Shown here piece after piece: positions 55,534-64,000 of a DNA stretch of 64,000 bases. Source of the DNA: an uncultured Lachnospiraceae bacterium (lineage in GTDB: Bacteria > Bacillota > Clostridia > Lachnospirales > Lachnospiraceae); assembly GCA_950097145.1 (NCBI GenBank), contig CATNCF010000011.1:1-64000 (forward strand). The letters are read 5' to 3'. Both the position numbers and the translations under genes were made by a program. A model generated the notes under the pieces. It made no database searches. It had not been told where the DNA came from and saw nothing but the letters and a program-made list of their open reading frames with translations. The number at the start of each line of letters is the position of its first letter. Position 1 is the stretch's first letter.

Positions 55534-56397
55534 ATGGACGAAAGAAATAAACTGCTCACCATTGGCCAGTTTGCAGCCCTTCATGGGATCAATAAAAAAA
55601 CTTTAATGTGGTATGACGAAATTGGACTGTTTAAACCCGCCGCTGTCAATTCAGAAAACGGATACCGCTGTTACAATTACCGCCAGAGTTCTATCCTGGA
55701 AACCATTCTTCTGCTGCGTGAGCTTGATGTGTCTGTCAATGAAATTCAATCCTTTATGAAGAACCGCTCTGCCACCAGTCTCAAATGCCTTCTGGATGAG
55801 AAAATAGCCGATTTAGACCGCAATATTGCACATTTAAAAGGACTTCGAAAGACTTTATGCAGCCAGCGCCAGAACATGGTGACTCTCCTCACCATGGATC
55901 TGTCTGACATCACTCTGGTGGAAAAAGAAGAACGCTGTCTGATCACAGTAGAGACAAATGAAAAAACTTCCTTTGACAAGGAAGTCGAACTGATCACTGC
56001 CGAAACCCGCAAGTACCAGCTCCGACGCCTCCATGATGCTTCTTATGGCACCATGATTCCCACAGAAGATCTATATCATGGAAACTTTAATCATTACACA
56101 AAGCTTTTTATTCAGATACCTGTTCCCATAGAACAGAATGAACCGGACCTAATGCAAAAATCCGGGCTGCATATACAGCCCGGCGGAACTTATCTGAGAG
56201 CCTTCCACAAAGGAGACTGGGAAGGCGTTTCATTAAAATATCAGGATATTTTGGCTTATGCCGGGAAACGCGGCCTTACACTGTCAGGATATTCTTACGA
56301 GATGGGTATTAATGAAACGGTAATTGACCGGATGGAAGATTATATTACACAAATCGAAATTCCCGTTTGTTCCTTACCTGTTCCTCACAGACATTAG
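55534..56397 (+). CDS. MerR-family multidrug-type regulator
   Basis: 287 aa. A MerR winged helix (LLTIGQFAALHGINKKTLMWYDEIGLFKPA) and dimerisation helix (about 75-120) precede a GyrI/AraC-effector-like ligand domain (about 130-280), the BmrR plan. It would bind drugs and unwind the MATE promoter. The ATG at 55534 follows GAGAGGA; the track ORF runs 58 codons further into the MATE gene. The stop overlaps the convergent kinase gene by 24 nt. Confidence 0.9.
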   Translation: MDERNKLLTIGQFAALHGINKKTLMWYDEIGLFKPAAVNSENGYRCYNYRQSSILETILLLRELDVSVNEIQSFMKNRSATSLKCLLDEKIADLDRNIAHLKGLRKTLCSQRQNMVTLLTMDLSDITLVEKEERCLITVETNEKTSFDKEVELITAETRKYQLRRLHDASYGTMIPTEDLYHGNFNHYTKLFIQIPVPIEQNEPDLMQKSGLHIQPGGTYLRAFHKGDWEGVSLKYQDILAYAGKRGLTLSGYSYEMGINETVIDRMEDYITQIEIPVCSLPVPHRH

Positions 56398-57798
56398 TAC
56401 CGTCAGGATAAATTCCCCCTCCTGTACCTCAATATCCACTGCCCCGCAATACTTCTCAGCAACCCTCTGGATATTCTGAATACCCATTCCATGAAATGCG
56501 CCCTCTGCTTTCGTAGTGATGGGAAATCCGCTCTCTCTGTCCCATTTCAGTTCCCCGTTAAAGGAATTGGAAACCTCTGTCAAAAACGCCCGCTTCTGCC
56601 ACCCGGAAGACACCCGGATATATCCGCCTTCCATTTTTGACGCCGCTTCCAAAGCATTTTCCAGAGCATTGTTCAAAATCACGCTGATATCAAATACATC
56701 AATTTCACTCTGCAGGGGAAATTGAAATTCTGAGTTAAAAGAAATCCCAAGCCCTCTGGACTGCTTATATTTCTCCTGAATAATTACGTCTGTCACTGGA
56801 TTTCCAGTTTTATAAACATAATCCAGCGTTTCCACTGCGCGGCCCATAGGTTCTAAATATGCCTTTGCCTCCTGAAAACGCTTCTGGGCGATCAGCTCTT
56901 CCATCACAGCAATATGGTTCTTCACATCATGCTTCATACCCTGAATGCCGCTATACACCCGCTCCATCTCCTGCACATGATCCCGAAGCTCCTGAATCTG
57001 CCTCTTTTGCACCGCCTGTCTTTTTTCTTCTTCCCTTTTCTTCTCCAAATCTGCAAAAAGACTTAAAATCACCAGAGTGGACAATATCACCAGAAAATTC
57101 ATGCAGACTATCATACTGTTAAAATAAGGATATTCATTAAAAATCCCCCTCTTGTCCACCAAATCATATTTGTCAATCATCCACTTAACCATAAAGAAAC
57201 TAGCAGAGCCGGAAAACCCAGGCGTCAGCAAAAACATTTTCTCCCTTGCAGAAAGTTTTCTATTCTGAATCGAACATTTCGCTGTAAGCCATTTTGCAAG
57301 CAATGTGAATATCAATACGTCAAGCACAATATTCAGCAGGCTATTTATAAAAATATGTACCATATTCCATTGCCAGACCAGCGCGAACTCTCCCTCTGTT
57401 ATATAGTTAAGCGTGTTTACAGTAAAATTGAAAATCTCTATGGAAATCCTGCCTGTAACAGACATTGTCTGCCAGCGCAGAGAAAAGAAGGTAACTGCAA
57501 GAAACAGGCTCCAATACCGTTCCCCCCCGCATACAATCATTGCCAGAACAGCGGCTGCAGTCCCCAGCAGATACGCTGTAAAAGACGGCAGTACCAGCGG
57601 AATAGCATACAGAATTATCATAACAGTAAAATAACAAACCGCTGGAACATACCTGCGCTGTTCCCAGCTTCCGCCCCTTGTTCCCGCCGGCAGCCTGCGG
57701 CAAAGGCATCCCAGGAAGCCTGCGGCCACAATATGTCCGAAAATCATCTCTACAAATTCAATGAGCTCATAAAGCAAACCTCCCCTAGGCGTTGTCAT
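56374..57798 (-). CDS. GHKL-type sensor histidine kinase (AgrC-like)
   Basis: 474 aa. About six N-terminal membrane helices, then a linker coiled coil and the H-box region GMKHDVKNHIAVMEELI, and an atypical ATPase domain (ILNNALENALEA; GMGIQNI). This is the architecture of AgrC/ComD-like peptide sensors. No agrB, agrD or other peptide gene is visible. It overlaps the LytTR regulator gene by 4 nt. Confidence 0.9.
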   Translation of the reverse strand: MTTPRGGLLYELIEFVEMIFGHIVAAGFLGCLCRRLPAGTRGGSWEQRRYVPAVCYFTVMIILYAIPLVLPSFTAYLLGTAAAVLAMIVCGGERYWSLFLAVTFFSLRWQTMSVTGRISIEIFNFTVNTLNYITEGEFALVWQWNMVHIFINSLLNIVLDVLIFTLLAKWLTAKCSIQNRKLSAREKMFLLTPGFSGSASFFMVKWMIDKYDLVDKRGIFNEYPYFNSMIVCMNFLVILSTLVILSLFADLEKKREEEKRQAVQKRQIQELRDHVQEMERVYSGIQGMKHDVKNHIAVMEELIAQKRFQEAKAYLEPMGRAVETLDYVYKTGNPVTDVIIQEKYKQSRGLGISFNSEFQFPLQSEIDVFDISVILNNALENALEAASKMEGGYIRVSSGWQKRAFLTEVSNSFNGELKWDRESGFPITTKAEGAFHGMGIQNIQRVAEKYCGAVDIEVQEGEFILTVLMSVRNR

Positions 57799-58538
57799 TT
57801 CTTCTCTGTCTCCTTTCCTTCCAGTGCAAGATGTCTTTTCTGCCGTTTGATATACTGCAGGTACTGCTGCACAAAGGTTTTATATCTCTGCTTAGCCAGA
57901 AAAATCTCTGTGCCGTTATCCAAGGTAATACTTGTGGCACAATAACTGGATACATAAGAAAAATTCACCAGATAGCTTCTGTGCGGACTAATAAAATTTT
58001 CTCCCAGTTCTTTTAGAAGCTCTGAGAGTTTTCCATAATATTCCAGGCTCCCATCTGCCGTATGTACTGTCACTTTCCGATTTTGAACCTCTGCATAAAT
58101 AATAGTATCAATATTTATTTTACGGGTCACTGCTCCGGCTTTTATCACAATGCTTCTCTGCCCTCTGTTCTCTGACAGTCCATCTTCCGCTTTCTTTACC
58201 GCAAGTTCCATAACCCGAAAAAATTTCTCTTTCTTGAAAGGTTTTAGAAGATAATGAAATGCCTCCACATCAAATGCCTGAAATACATATTCCTCTAAAG
58301 CAGTGAGAAAAATCAACACTGCTTTAGAACTGTTCTTCCGTATCTGTCTGGCTGTCTCCATTCCATTCATACCACCCAGACGTATATCTAGAAAAATAAT
58401 CTGAAACTGCGCGGCGTCTCTCAGCAGTTCTTCCCCGCTAAAATATTCCTGTACCTGAAAAGAGGGATATACACACTGAATCTGCTCTGCAATCTGCCTG
58501 CACACCACGGATTCATCATCACAAACTGCAATCTTCAA
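57795..58538 (-). CDS. LytTR-family response regulator
   Basis: 247 aa. Receiver domain (CDDES; IFLDIRLGGMNG; LLKPFKKEKF) and a C-terminal LytTR DNA-binding domain (about 135-235; SPHRSYLVNFSYV). The start is taken as TTG at 58538 with GGAGG 9 nt upstream, since the longer track ORF begins inside hemW. It overlaps the end of hemW by 20 nt and the kinase gene by 4 nt, so all three are likely coupled. Confidence 0.9.
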   Translation of the reverse strand: MKIAVCDDESVVCRQIAEQIQCVYPSFQVQEYFSGEELLRDAAQFQIIFLDIRLGGMNGMETARQIRKNSSKAVLIFLTALEEYVFQAFDVEAFHYLLKPFKKEKFFRVMELAVKKAEDGLSENRGQRSIVIKAGAVTRKINIDTIIYAEVQNRKVTVHTADGSLEYYGKLSELLKELGENFISPHRSYLVNFSYVSSYCATSITLDNGTEIFLAKQRYKTFVQQYLQYIKRQKRHLALEGKETEKK

Positions 58539-59766
58539 TCTCTTCCACCTCCAACAAAAATTCACTGAGCACATAATTACTCACTGAAATACCCTCTTCC
58601 GTTAAAAATACTCTGCCCTCCCTCTGTTTTAATAATTCCTGCTGCTGCAGTTTCTGTATCACATTCCCATAAATGCTCTCCAATTCCACCCCAAAAGCCT
58701 GCTGGAACCTCTTTCTTTCAATTCCTGCTGTCATCCGAAGCCCCAAAAACATAAATTCTTCCATCTGGCGGCTCTTTGTCAAATGAACTATCTGGGTTTC
58801 TTCACGATGTTCCCTGGTTCCCGCTGCCTTCTCTCTCTCAGCCTGCTGTAAAATCTCTGTCAGATTACAATATCTGCCTTCCAGATATGTTTCCAGATTC
58901 CTTGTGTTAGAAAATCTGGCCTGTTCCAGGTAAGAAGAACTCCCCAGTCCCAGTCCCAGATAAGACTTCATTTGCCAGTAGCCTATATTGTGCCGGCATT
59001 CCCTGCCTGGCTGGGCATAATTGGATATTTCGTAGCGCTGATATCCCTTATCTGCCAAAGCTTCTCTGGTAAACTCATACATCTGACGTTCTGTTTCCTC
59101 TGTGGGAAGATGCAGAGGAATTTCTCCCCGCTGCCTGCGCAGTTCGTCTTCCCCATATGCTTCATAAAACGGCGTCCCCTCCTCCACAATCAGACTGTAG
59201 GCTGAAATATGCTCTGGACGCACTTCTAACACCTTTTTCAAAGTAAATTGCCAATCCTCTAAAATCTGTTCTGGAAGCGCGCACATTACATCCACATTAA
59301 TATTTGAAAATCCCGCTTTCCGCGCTAAGTCAAAGCTCTCCAAAAATTCTTCAAAGGTGTGGATTCTTCCAATCTTCTGCAGTTCCCGGTTCTTGGCAGA
59401 CTGCAGCCCCAGGCTCAAACGGTTAATGCCTGCCAGTTTGTAAAAAGCCAGTTTCTGTCTGGTCAGCGTACCTGGATTACATTCCAATGTAATTTCTGCC
59501 TCCTGCCCTATATTGAAATTCTGCCGCAGCTCCTCTATAATCTCTGCGATCTGAACTCCTGGAAGAACAGAGGGCGTACCTCCTCCCAAAAATATGGAAG
59601 AAACCTGATATTGACTGCAGTCAGGGGCATTCTGCCTGATTTCTTCTATCAACTTATCTACATAATGCCTGCGGATCTCATCATCCGCAGGCATCGACAA
59701 AAAATCACAATAATAACACTTTTTCACACAAAAAGGGATATGCACATACAATTCCAAATCTCTCAT
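58519..59766 (-). CDS. hemW: HemW-like radical SAM protein (coproporphyrinogen oxidase homologue)
   Basis: 415 aa. Near the N-terminus the 4Fe-4S radical SAM motif appears as CVKKCYYCDF (CxxxCxxC), followed by FLGGGTPSVL and the family segments TLECNPGT and RLSLGLQS. The C-terminal HemN-like domain is present. HemW is thought to act as a heme chaperone rather than an oxidase. It follows lepA by 42 nt, the usual order. Confidence 0.92.
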   Translation of the reverse strand: MRDLELYVHIPFCVKKCYYCDFLSMPADDEIRRHYVDKLIEEIRQNAPDCSQYQVSSIFLGGGTPSVLPGVQIAEIIEELRQNFNIGQEAEITLECNPGTLTRQKLAFYKLAGINRLSLGLQSAKNRELQKIGRIHTFEEFLESFDLARKAGFSNINVDVMCALPEQILEDWQFTLKKVLEVRPEHISAYSLIVEEGTPFYEAYGEDELRRQRGEIPLHLPTEETERQMYEFTREALADKGYQRYEISNYAQPGRECRHNIGYWQMKSYLGLGLGSSSYLEQARFSNTRNLETYLEGRYCNLTEILQQAEREKAAGTREHREETQIVHLTKSRQMEEFMFLGLRMTAGIERKRFQQAFGVELESIYGNVIQKLQQQELLKQREGRVFLTEEGISVSNYVLSEFLLEVEEIEDCSL

Positions 59767-59808
59767 GGCTTACTCATTTCCTTCTCTTACGAAATCTGTT
59801 TCTGCATC

Positions 59809-61620
59809 CTATTTATCGTCCAGTTTCAGTACGCTCATAAATGCCTTTTGTGGAATTTCCACATTTCCAATCTGCCGCATCCGCTTCTTGCCTTCTTTCT
59901 GTTTCTCTAACAGCTTCCGCTTTCTGGAAATATCACCGCCATAACATTTTGCCAGCACATCTTTGCGCATGGCTTTGACGGTTTCTCTTGCAATGACTTT
60001 GCTGCCCACTGCTGCCTGAATAGGTATCTCAAAAAGATGCCTGGGAATTTCTTCCTTCAGCTTCTCACACATTTTCCGGCCCCTCTCATAAGCAGTGCCG
60101 CTGTGGACGATAAAGGACAAGGCGTCTACTTCCTCCTTATTGATAAGGATATCCAGCTTCACCAGTTCTGAGCGTGCATAGCCCTTCATTTCATAATCAA
60201 AGGAAGCATAACCTCTGGAACGTGATTTCAAAGCGTCAAAGAAATCATAGATGATCTCATTTAAAGGCAGTTCATATTTCAAAAGCGCACGGGTTTCCTC
60301 CATATATTCCATACTGATATAAGTTCCCCGCCGTTCCTGGCACAAATCCATAATAGCTCCGATAAACTCACTGGTCACCATGATCTCCGCGCTGACCACA
60401 GGCTCTTCCATATATTCAATCTCCGCAGGATCCGGCAGGTTGGAGGGATTCGTTAATTCGATGACTTCTCCATTTGTCTTGTGTACTTTATAGATTACGC
60501 CTGGAGCTGTCGTCACCAGATCCAGATTATATTCCCGCTCCAGACGCTCCTGTACAATCTCCAAATGCAGCAGTCCCAAGAATCCGCAACGGAAACCAAA
60601 GCCCAAGGCAATAGAAGTCTCCGGTTCAAACTGCAAAGCTGCGTCATTGAGCTGGAGTTTCTCTAAGGCGTCCCGCAGATCTGGATATTTTGCTCCGTCA
60701 GCCGGGTACATGCCGCAGTACACCATGGGGTTTACTTTCTTATATCCTGGCAGCGGCTCGCTGCAGGGCCGTTTGGCATCTGTCACAGTATCGCCCACCT
60801 GGGTATCCCTGACATTTTTCAGACTGGCTGTGATATACCCTACCATTCCTGCGGACAATTCTTCACAGGGAATAAACTGCCCTGCTCCAAAATACCCCAC
60901 TTCTACCACATCAGCCACCGCCCCTGTGGCCATCATCTGAATGCTGGTCCCCACCTTGACGGTTCCTTCTTTGATCCGGCAGAACACAATCACTCCCTTA
61001 TAAGAATCATACAGAGAATCAAAAATTAGAGCTTTCAGTGGATTGTCCGGGCTTCCCTGGGGGGCGGGGATTTTTTCCACAATCTGTTCCAACACTTCTT
61101 CAATATTCAGTCCCGTCTTAGCTGAAATCTGCGGGGCATCCCCCGCCTCCAATCCAATCACATCTTCAATTTCCTCGATCACCCGTTCCGGCTCTGCGCT
61201 GGGGAGATCAATTTTATTGATAACCGGGAGCACATCTAAATCATGGTCCAGAGCAAGGTACACATTGGCCAGTGTCTGTGCTTCAATGCCCTGCGCCGCA
61301 TCCACCACAAGAATCGCCCCGTCACACGCCGCAAGGCTTCTGGATACCTCATAATTAAAATCTACATGTCCCGGCGTATCAATAAGATTAAAAATGTATT
61401 CCTCTCCATTTTTCGCCTGATAGACAATTCGCACAGTCTGGGCCTTAATCGTGATGCCCCGTTCCCGTTCCAGTTCCATATTATCCAGCACCTGCGCCTG
61501 CATTTCCCGGCTGGTTAGCAGCCCTGTTTTCTCAATAATACGGTCTGCCAGCGTGGACTTTCCATGATCTATATGTGCAATGATACAAAAATTTCTGATA
61601 TTTTTTTGGTCAATTACTGC
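59809..61620 (-). CDS. lepA: elongation factor 4
   Basis: 603 aa. A ribosomal GTPase that acts during stress on stalled or mistranslocated ribosomes. G1 ([14 protein letters not shown]), G3 (DTPGHVDF) and G4 (NKID) are canonical, with the LepA-specific C-terminal domain ([22 protein letters not shown]). The ATG at 61620 follows GGAGGAG; the track start is 12 codons earlier. It precedes hemW in one run of genes. Confidence 0.97.
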   Translation of the reverse strand, partial: AVIDQKNIRNFCIIAHIDHGKSTLADRIIEKTGLLTSREMQAQVLDNMELERERGITIKAQTVRIVYQAKNGEEYIFNLIDTPGHVDFNYEVSRSLAACDGAILVVDAAQGIEAQTLANVYLALDHDLDVLPVINKIDLPSAEPERVIEEIEDVIGLEAGDAPQISAKTGLNIEEVLEQIVEKIPAPQGSPDNPLKALIFDSLYDSYKGVIVFCRIKEGTVKVGTSIQMMATGAVADVVEVGYFGAGQFIPCEELSAGMVGYITASLKNVRDTQVGDTVTDAKRPCSEPLPGYKKVNPMVYCGMYPADGAKYPDLRDALEKLQLNDAALQFEPETSIALGFGFRCGFLGLLHLEIVQERLEREYNLDLVTTAPGVIYKVHKTNGEVIELTNPSNLPDPAEIEYMEEPVVSAEIMVTSEFIGAIMDLCQERRGTYISMEYMEETRALLKYELPLNEIIYDFFDALKSRSRGYASFDYEMKGYARSELVKLDILINKEEVDALSFIVHSGTAYERGRKMCEKLKEEIPRHLFEIPIQAAVGSKVIARETVKAMRKDVLAKCYGGDISRKRKLLEKQKEGKKRMRQIGNVEIPQKAFMSVLKLDDK

Positions 61621-61698
61621 CATACTGCTCCTCCAGATTTCTGATGTTTTTTCCATTTTAGCATAAATGCTTTTGGGTTGTCTATGAAGTTCTTACAT

Positions 61699-62676
61699 TT
61701 ATCCGCTGTACTTCACGATCAGCAATTCTACCCCCATCCGGTCATTAAGGTTTCCTGTTTTTACGTCTTCCTCCGTCTGCACACAGTCCTCTAAGGCTTC
61801 CCGGAGCTGTTCCAGGGAAAATGCTTCTGACTGGACAAGATTTTTTCTGACTGCAAATTCCGGAATTCCTGCCTTAGAAGCAATGAATTTATTATCATAT
61901 CCCTGCATCCTTAACTCTTTTGCCAATCGTAAAATTTTAAACTGCCGGGCAATCAAAAACAAAATCCGCATAGGCGGTTCCTTCATGGCAAGCAGATCAT
62001 AATACAGCTCTAACGCCAGTTTCTGCTGTTTCTCTGCAATCTTATTTACCATTTCAAAAATTTTCCCCGTTGTCTGGACGACGCAGACTGCCGCCACATC
62101 TTCCGCTGTAATCACTTCCCTCCCTAAGGTATAGCAAAACAGTTTTTCCAGCTCCCTGTCAATATTTTCCATATCATCTCCCGTTTTTTCCAGGAATAAA
62201 TGCATATCTGCCTGTGTGATCTTTTTCTGTTCCCGCTTCATCCTGGATAAGATCCACCGGGTCAGTACCTGTTCTGGCTGACGGGCAAATTCCACTGCCC
62301 GCCCTGCTTTGTTCACAGCCTTATACATCCTGCCACGCTTGTCCACTTCTTCTTCCACAAAGACGAAACAAACAGTTTTAGGAATCTGTTTCATATAATC
62401 TGCAAGTTCTTCACAGGATTTTTTGAACACGCCGCTGTCTTCCATCAGAATCAATCTGCGGTCTGCAAAAAATGGAAGTGTCTCTGCCAGATCTATGATT
62501 TCCCCGGGATTGATATTTCTTCCCTGAAACACAGTTACATTCATGGTATCACCCTCCTGTGCCATAGCCATACGAAGTTTTTGTTTATACTGGCGTTTCA
62601 GATACGCTTCCTCACCATACAAGAGATATACCGGACGGAAATTTCCTGTTTCAATATCTTCCTGGATGCTCTTCAT
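61699..62676 (-). CDS. holA: DNA polymerase III delta subunit
   Basis: 325 aa. It opens the sliding clamp as part of the clamp loader. The N-terminal RPVYLLYGEEAYLKRQYKQKL and the central helical region match HolA, and the C-terminal domain has the expected length. AAGGAG precedes the ATG. It lies 50 nt after comEC and 78 nt before lepA; rpsT, often placed here in Clostridia, is absent. Confidence 0.93.
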   Translation of the reverse strand: MKSIQEDIETGNFRPVYLLYGEEAYLKRQYKQKLRMAMAQEGDTMNVTVFQGRNINPGEIIDLAETLPFFADRRLILMEDSGVFKKSCEELADYMKQIPKTVCFVFVEEEVDKRGRMYKAVNKAGRAVEFARQPEQVLTRWILSRMKREQKKITQADMHLFLEKTGDDMENIDRELEKLFCYTLGREVITAEDVAAVCVVQTTGKIFEMVNKIAEKQQKLALELYYDLLAMKEPPMRILFLIARQFKILRLAKELRMQGYDNKFIASKAGIPEFAVRKNLVQSEAFSLEQLREALEDCVQTEEDVKTGNLNDRMGVELLIVKYSG

Positions 62677-62726
62677 TTATTATTTCTCCTTTTTCAGCCA
62701 CTGTCTTTTCTCCTATCATACACTAT

Positions 62727-64000
62727 TTAGGGGAGAACTGTCCATACCTGCACGGCCCCGCTCTTTGCTCTCACCCGAATCTGTCCCTGTCTCATAGTAT
62801 AAAATATCCTGCTTCCAGACGATTCTATCCGCTCTACTGCCTCTGCTCCCGGATGTCCATAAGAATTGTTAATTCCACAGGATATCACTGTCATCTTAGG
62901 CGCTAATACGCTCATAAATTCCTCACTGCTGGAGCCATTCGAGCCATGGTGCGCCGCCTTATAAAAATCTACGGAGGATATTCCATACTGTTTCCTGAAA
63001 TCCTGTTCCAGCAGTTTCTGTTCCTGCTCAATTCCCATATCTCCGGTAAAAATCCCGGTAAACGTTCCGTGCCTTACTGCAACTGCCAGAGATGCTGCAT
63101 TCCGGTCTGCTTCACTGTTTTCGGAAGGCTTTGTTCCAGGATCTGGCGCAAGCACTGTAAATCTTGTGTCTTTTGTCCCAAATTCCATCCCCGGTGTAAC
63201 ATACAGAATCCGGCATCCTGCTTCTTTGGCAAGAATCTCTAATTCTTCTGCGGCTTCATCTCTCACCATACCATCTGCCAATATCAGATATTCTACCGGA
63301 TACCCCTGCTGCAGTATTTCCTTAAAGCCACTGATGTGATCGTAATCTGCATGACTCACAATCCAGCCTTTGACAGAGCGGATTCCCCGGCACTTCAGGA
63401 ACGGAAGAATCCGGTATGTACCCAGTTTCTTCACATCGCTGCTGCCTCCATCCACAAAAAAATGCTCTCCTGATTCTGTCTGAATGAAAGTTCCGTCTCC
63501 CTGCCCCACATCCAGCACATTAACTTCAAATTGAGGCTTCTGCCGGATAAATATCAGGCAGAACAAGGCAATTCCTATTCCAGCATACCAACGCCGCTCT
63601 TTCCTATTCCACACCAGAACAAGGCAAAGGACCAATAGGCTGTAATAAGCAGCTATAAGCCCTGGCTCCGGCCTTCCTGTGATATATTCGGATGCAGGAA
63701 AACTTAAAAATATCCGGCAGATTCCCTGGTTCATCCCAAGAATCCAGCCTGCGGGCTTTAGAACCGCCTTTCCCAAAAGAGGAAAAAAACTTCCTGAAAT
63801 TCCTCCAAAAACACCCAAAAATAACAGGACTCCCAAAAATGGAAGGACACAGGCATTTACTAAAATACTATAATTTGACATTTCGTAATGATAATACAAA
63901 GACAGCGGCAATACCGTTAACTGAATGCAGAGGCTCACCAGTATGGTATCCTTTACCTTCGATACTGCCTTTTCCAATCTTCCAAAACAGATTTTCTCTC
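62727..64000 (-). CDS. ComEC/Rec2-family DNA uptake protein, C-terminal part (cut by window end)
   Basis: At least 424 codons; the frame is open to the window end, so the start is missing. It shows the last membrane helices of the competence domain and a C-terminal metallo-beta-lactamase domain with VGQGDGTFIQ, SHADYDHISG and AAHHGSNGSS, the metal-site motifs of ComEC. It would form the inner-membrane channel for transforming DNA. The track ATG is a TTG inside this frame, not a real start. Confidence 0.9.
   Translation of the reverse strand, partial: EKICFGRLEKAVSKVKDTILVSLCIQLTVLPLSLYYHYEMSNYSILVNACVLPFLGVLLFLGVFGGISGSFFPLLGKAVLKPAGWILGMNQGICRIFLSFPASEYITGRPEPGLIAAYYSLLVLCLVLVWNRKERRWYAGIGIALFCLIFIRQKPQFEVNVLDVGQGDGTFIQTESGEHFFVDGGSSDVKKLGTYRILPFLKCRGIRSVKGWIVSHADYDHISGFKEILQQGYPVEYLILADGMVRDEAAEELEILAKEAGCRILYVTPGMEFGTKDTRFTVLAPDPGTKPSENSEADRNAASLAVAVRHGTFTGIFTGDMGIEQEQKLLEQDFRKQYGISSVDFYKAAHHGSNGSSSEEFMSVLAPKMTVISCGINNSYGHPGAEAVERIESSGSRIFYTMRQGQIRVRAKSGAVQVWTVLP

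Overview
This 64 kb window looks like chromosomal core DNA of a low-to-moderate GC, Gram-positive, spore-forming-lineage anaerobe, most likely a Lachnospiraceae member (Blautia/Dorea/Ruminococcus-like). This is an inference from the mix of genes: an ATP-type PEP carboxykinase, SpoIID/LytB and SleB-type wall enzymes, a T-box in front of pheST, DUF975, DUF4474 and DUF6033 family proteins, a MetH with a separately encoded reactivation domain, and GGAGG-type ribosome binding sites throughout. No rRNA, tRNA, CRISPR array, prophage or complete insertion sequence was seen.

Layout. 0-7.1 kb: a methyl-accepting chemotaxis protein, an EF-G paralogue, and tyrA-aroA. 7.1-9.4 kb: an accessory two-gene cassette resembling IbrB/IbrA (ParB-like protein plus DUF3440 PAPS-reductase-like protein), abutting a 240 bp palindromic element. 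9.4-16.1 kb: a GyrI/DUF3795 protein, a WYL regulator and the T-box controlled pheS-pheT-queA run. 16-19.7 kb: yihY, a SpoIID-like protein and a probable 6S RNA gene. 19.7-28.1 kb: L,D-transpeptidase, pckA, a CheY/CheX-like pair, thrC and a SleB-type hydrolase. 28.2-33.8 kb: a protein with two AP2-like domains, leuCD with a divergent LysR gene, a 175 bp multibranched palindrome, and ilvN-ilvC. 33.9-44.8 kb: a secreted C39-like protein, a GntR/ABC operon, an HTH-TPR regulator, two two-component systems, a CLC channel gene and a sigma-like protein. 45-50.8 kb: a phosphoesterase, a DUF4474 protein and the metF-activation-metH operon. 51-53.3 kb: a small accessory patch with a third repeat copy and gene remnants. 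53.3-64 kb: DUF6033, a MATE/MerR divergent pair, and a co-directional run comEC-holA-lepA-hemW-LytTR regulator-GHKL kinase.

How the genes work together. Much of the window is amino-acid metabolism: aromatic (tyrA, aroA), branched-chain (leuCD, ilvN, ilvC), threonine (thrC), and methionine/folate one-carbon (metF, metH with its activator). A second theme is signalling, with three two-component pairs, a MerR/MATE switch, a YtrA-like GntR/ABC unit and a chemotaxis-like module.

The most unusual items are the IbrB/IbrA-like cassette, the AP2-domain protein that looks like a domesticated homing endonuclease, and a family of about 160 bp structured repeats. Three copies of the repeat lie in the window (1-122, 7150-7286, 51387-51547), and paired substitutions preserve their stems.
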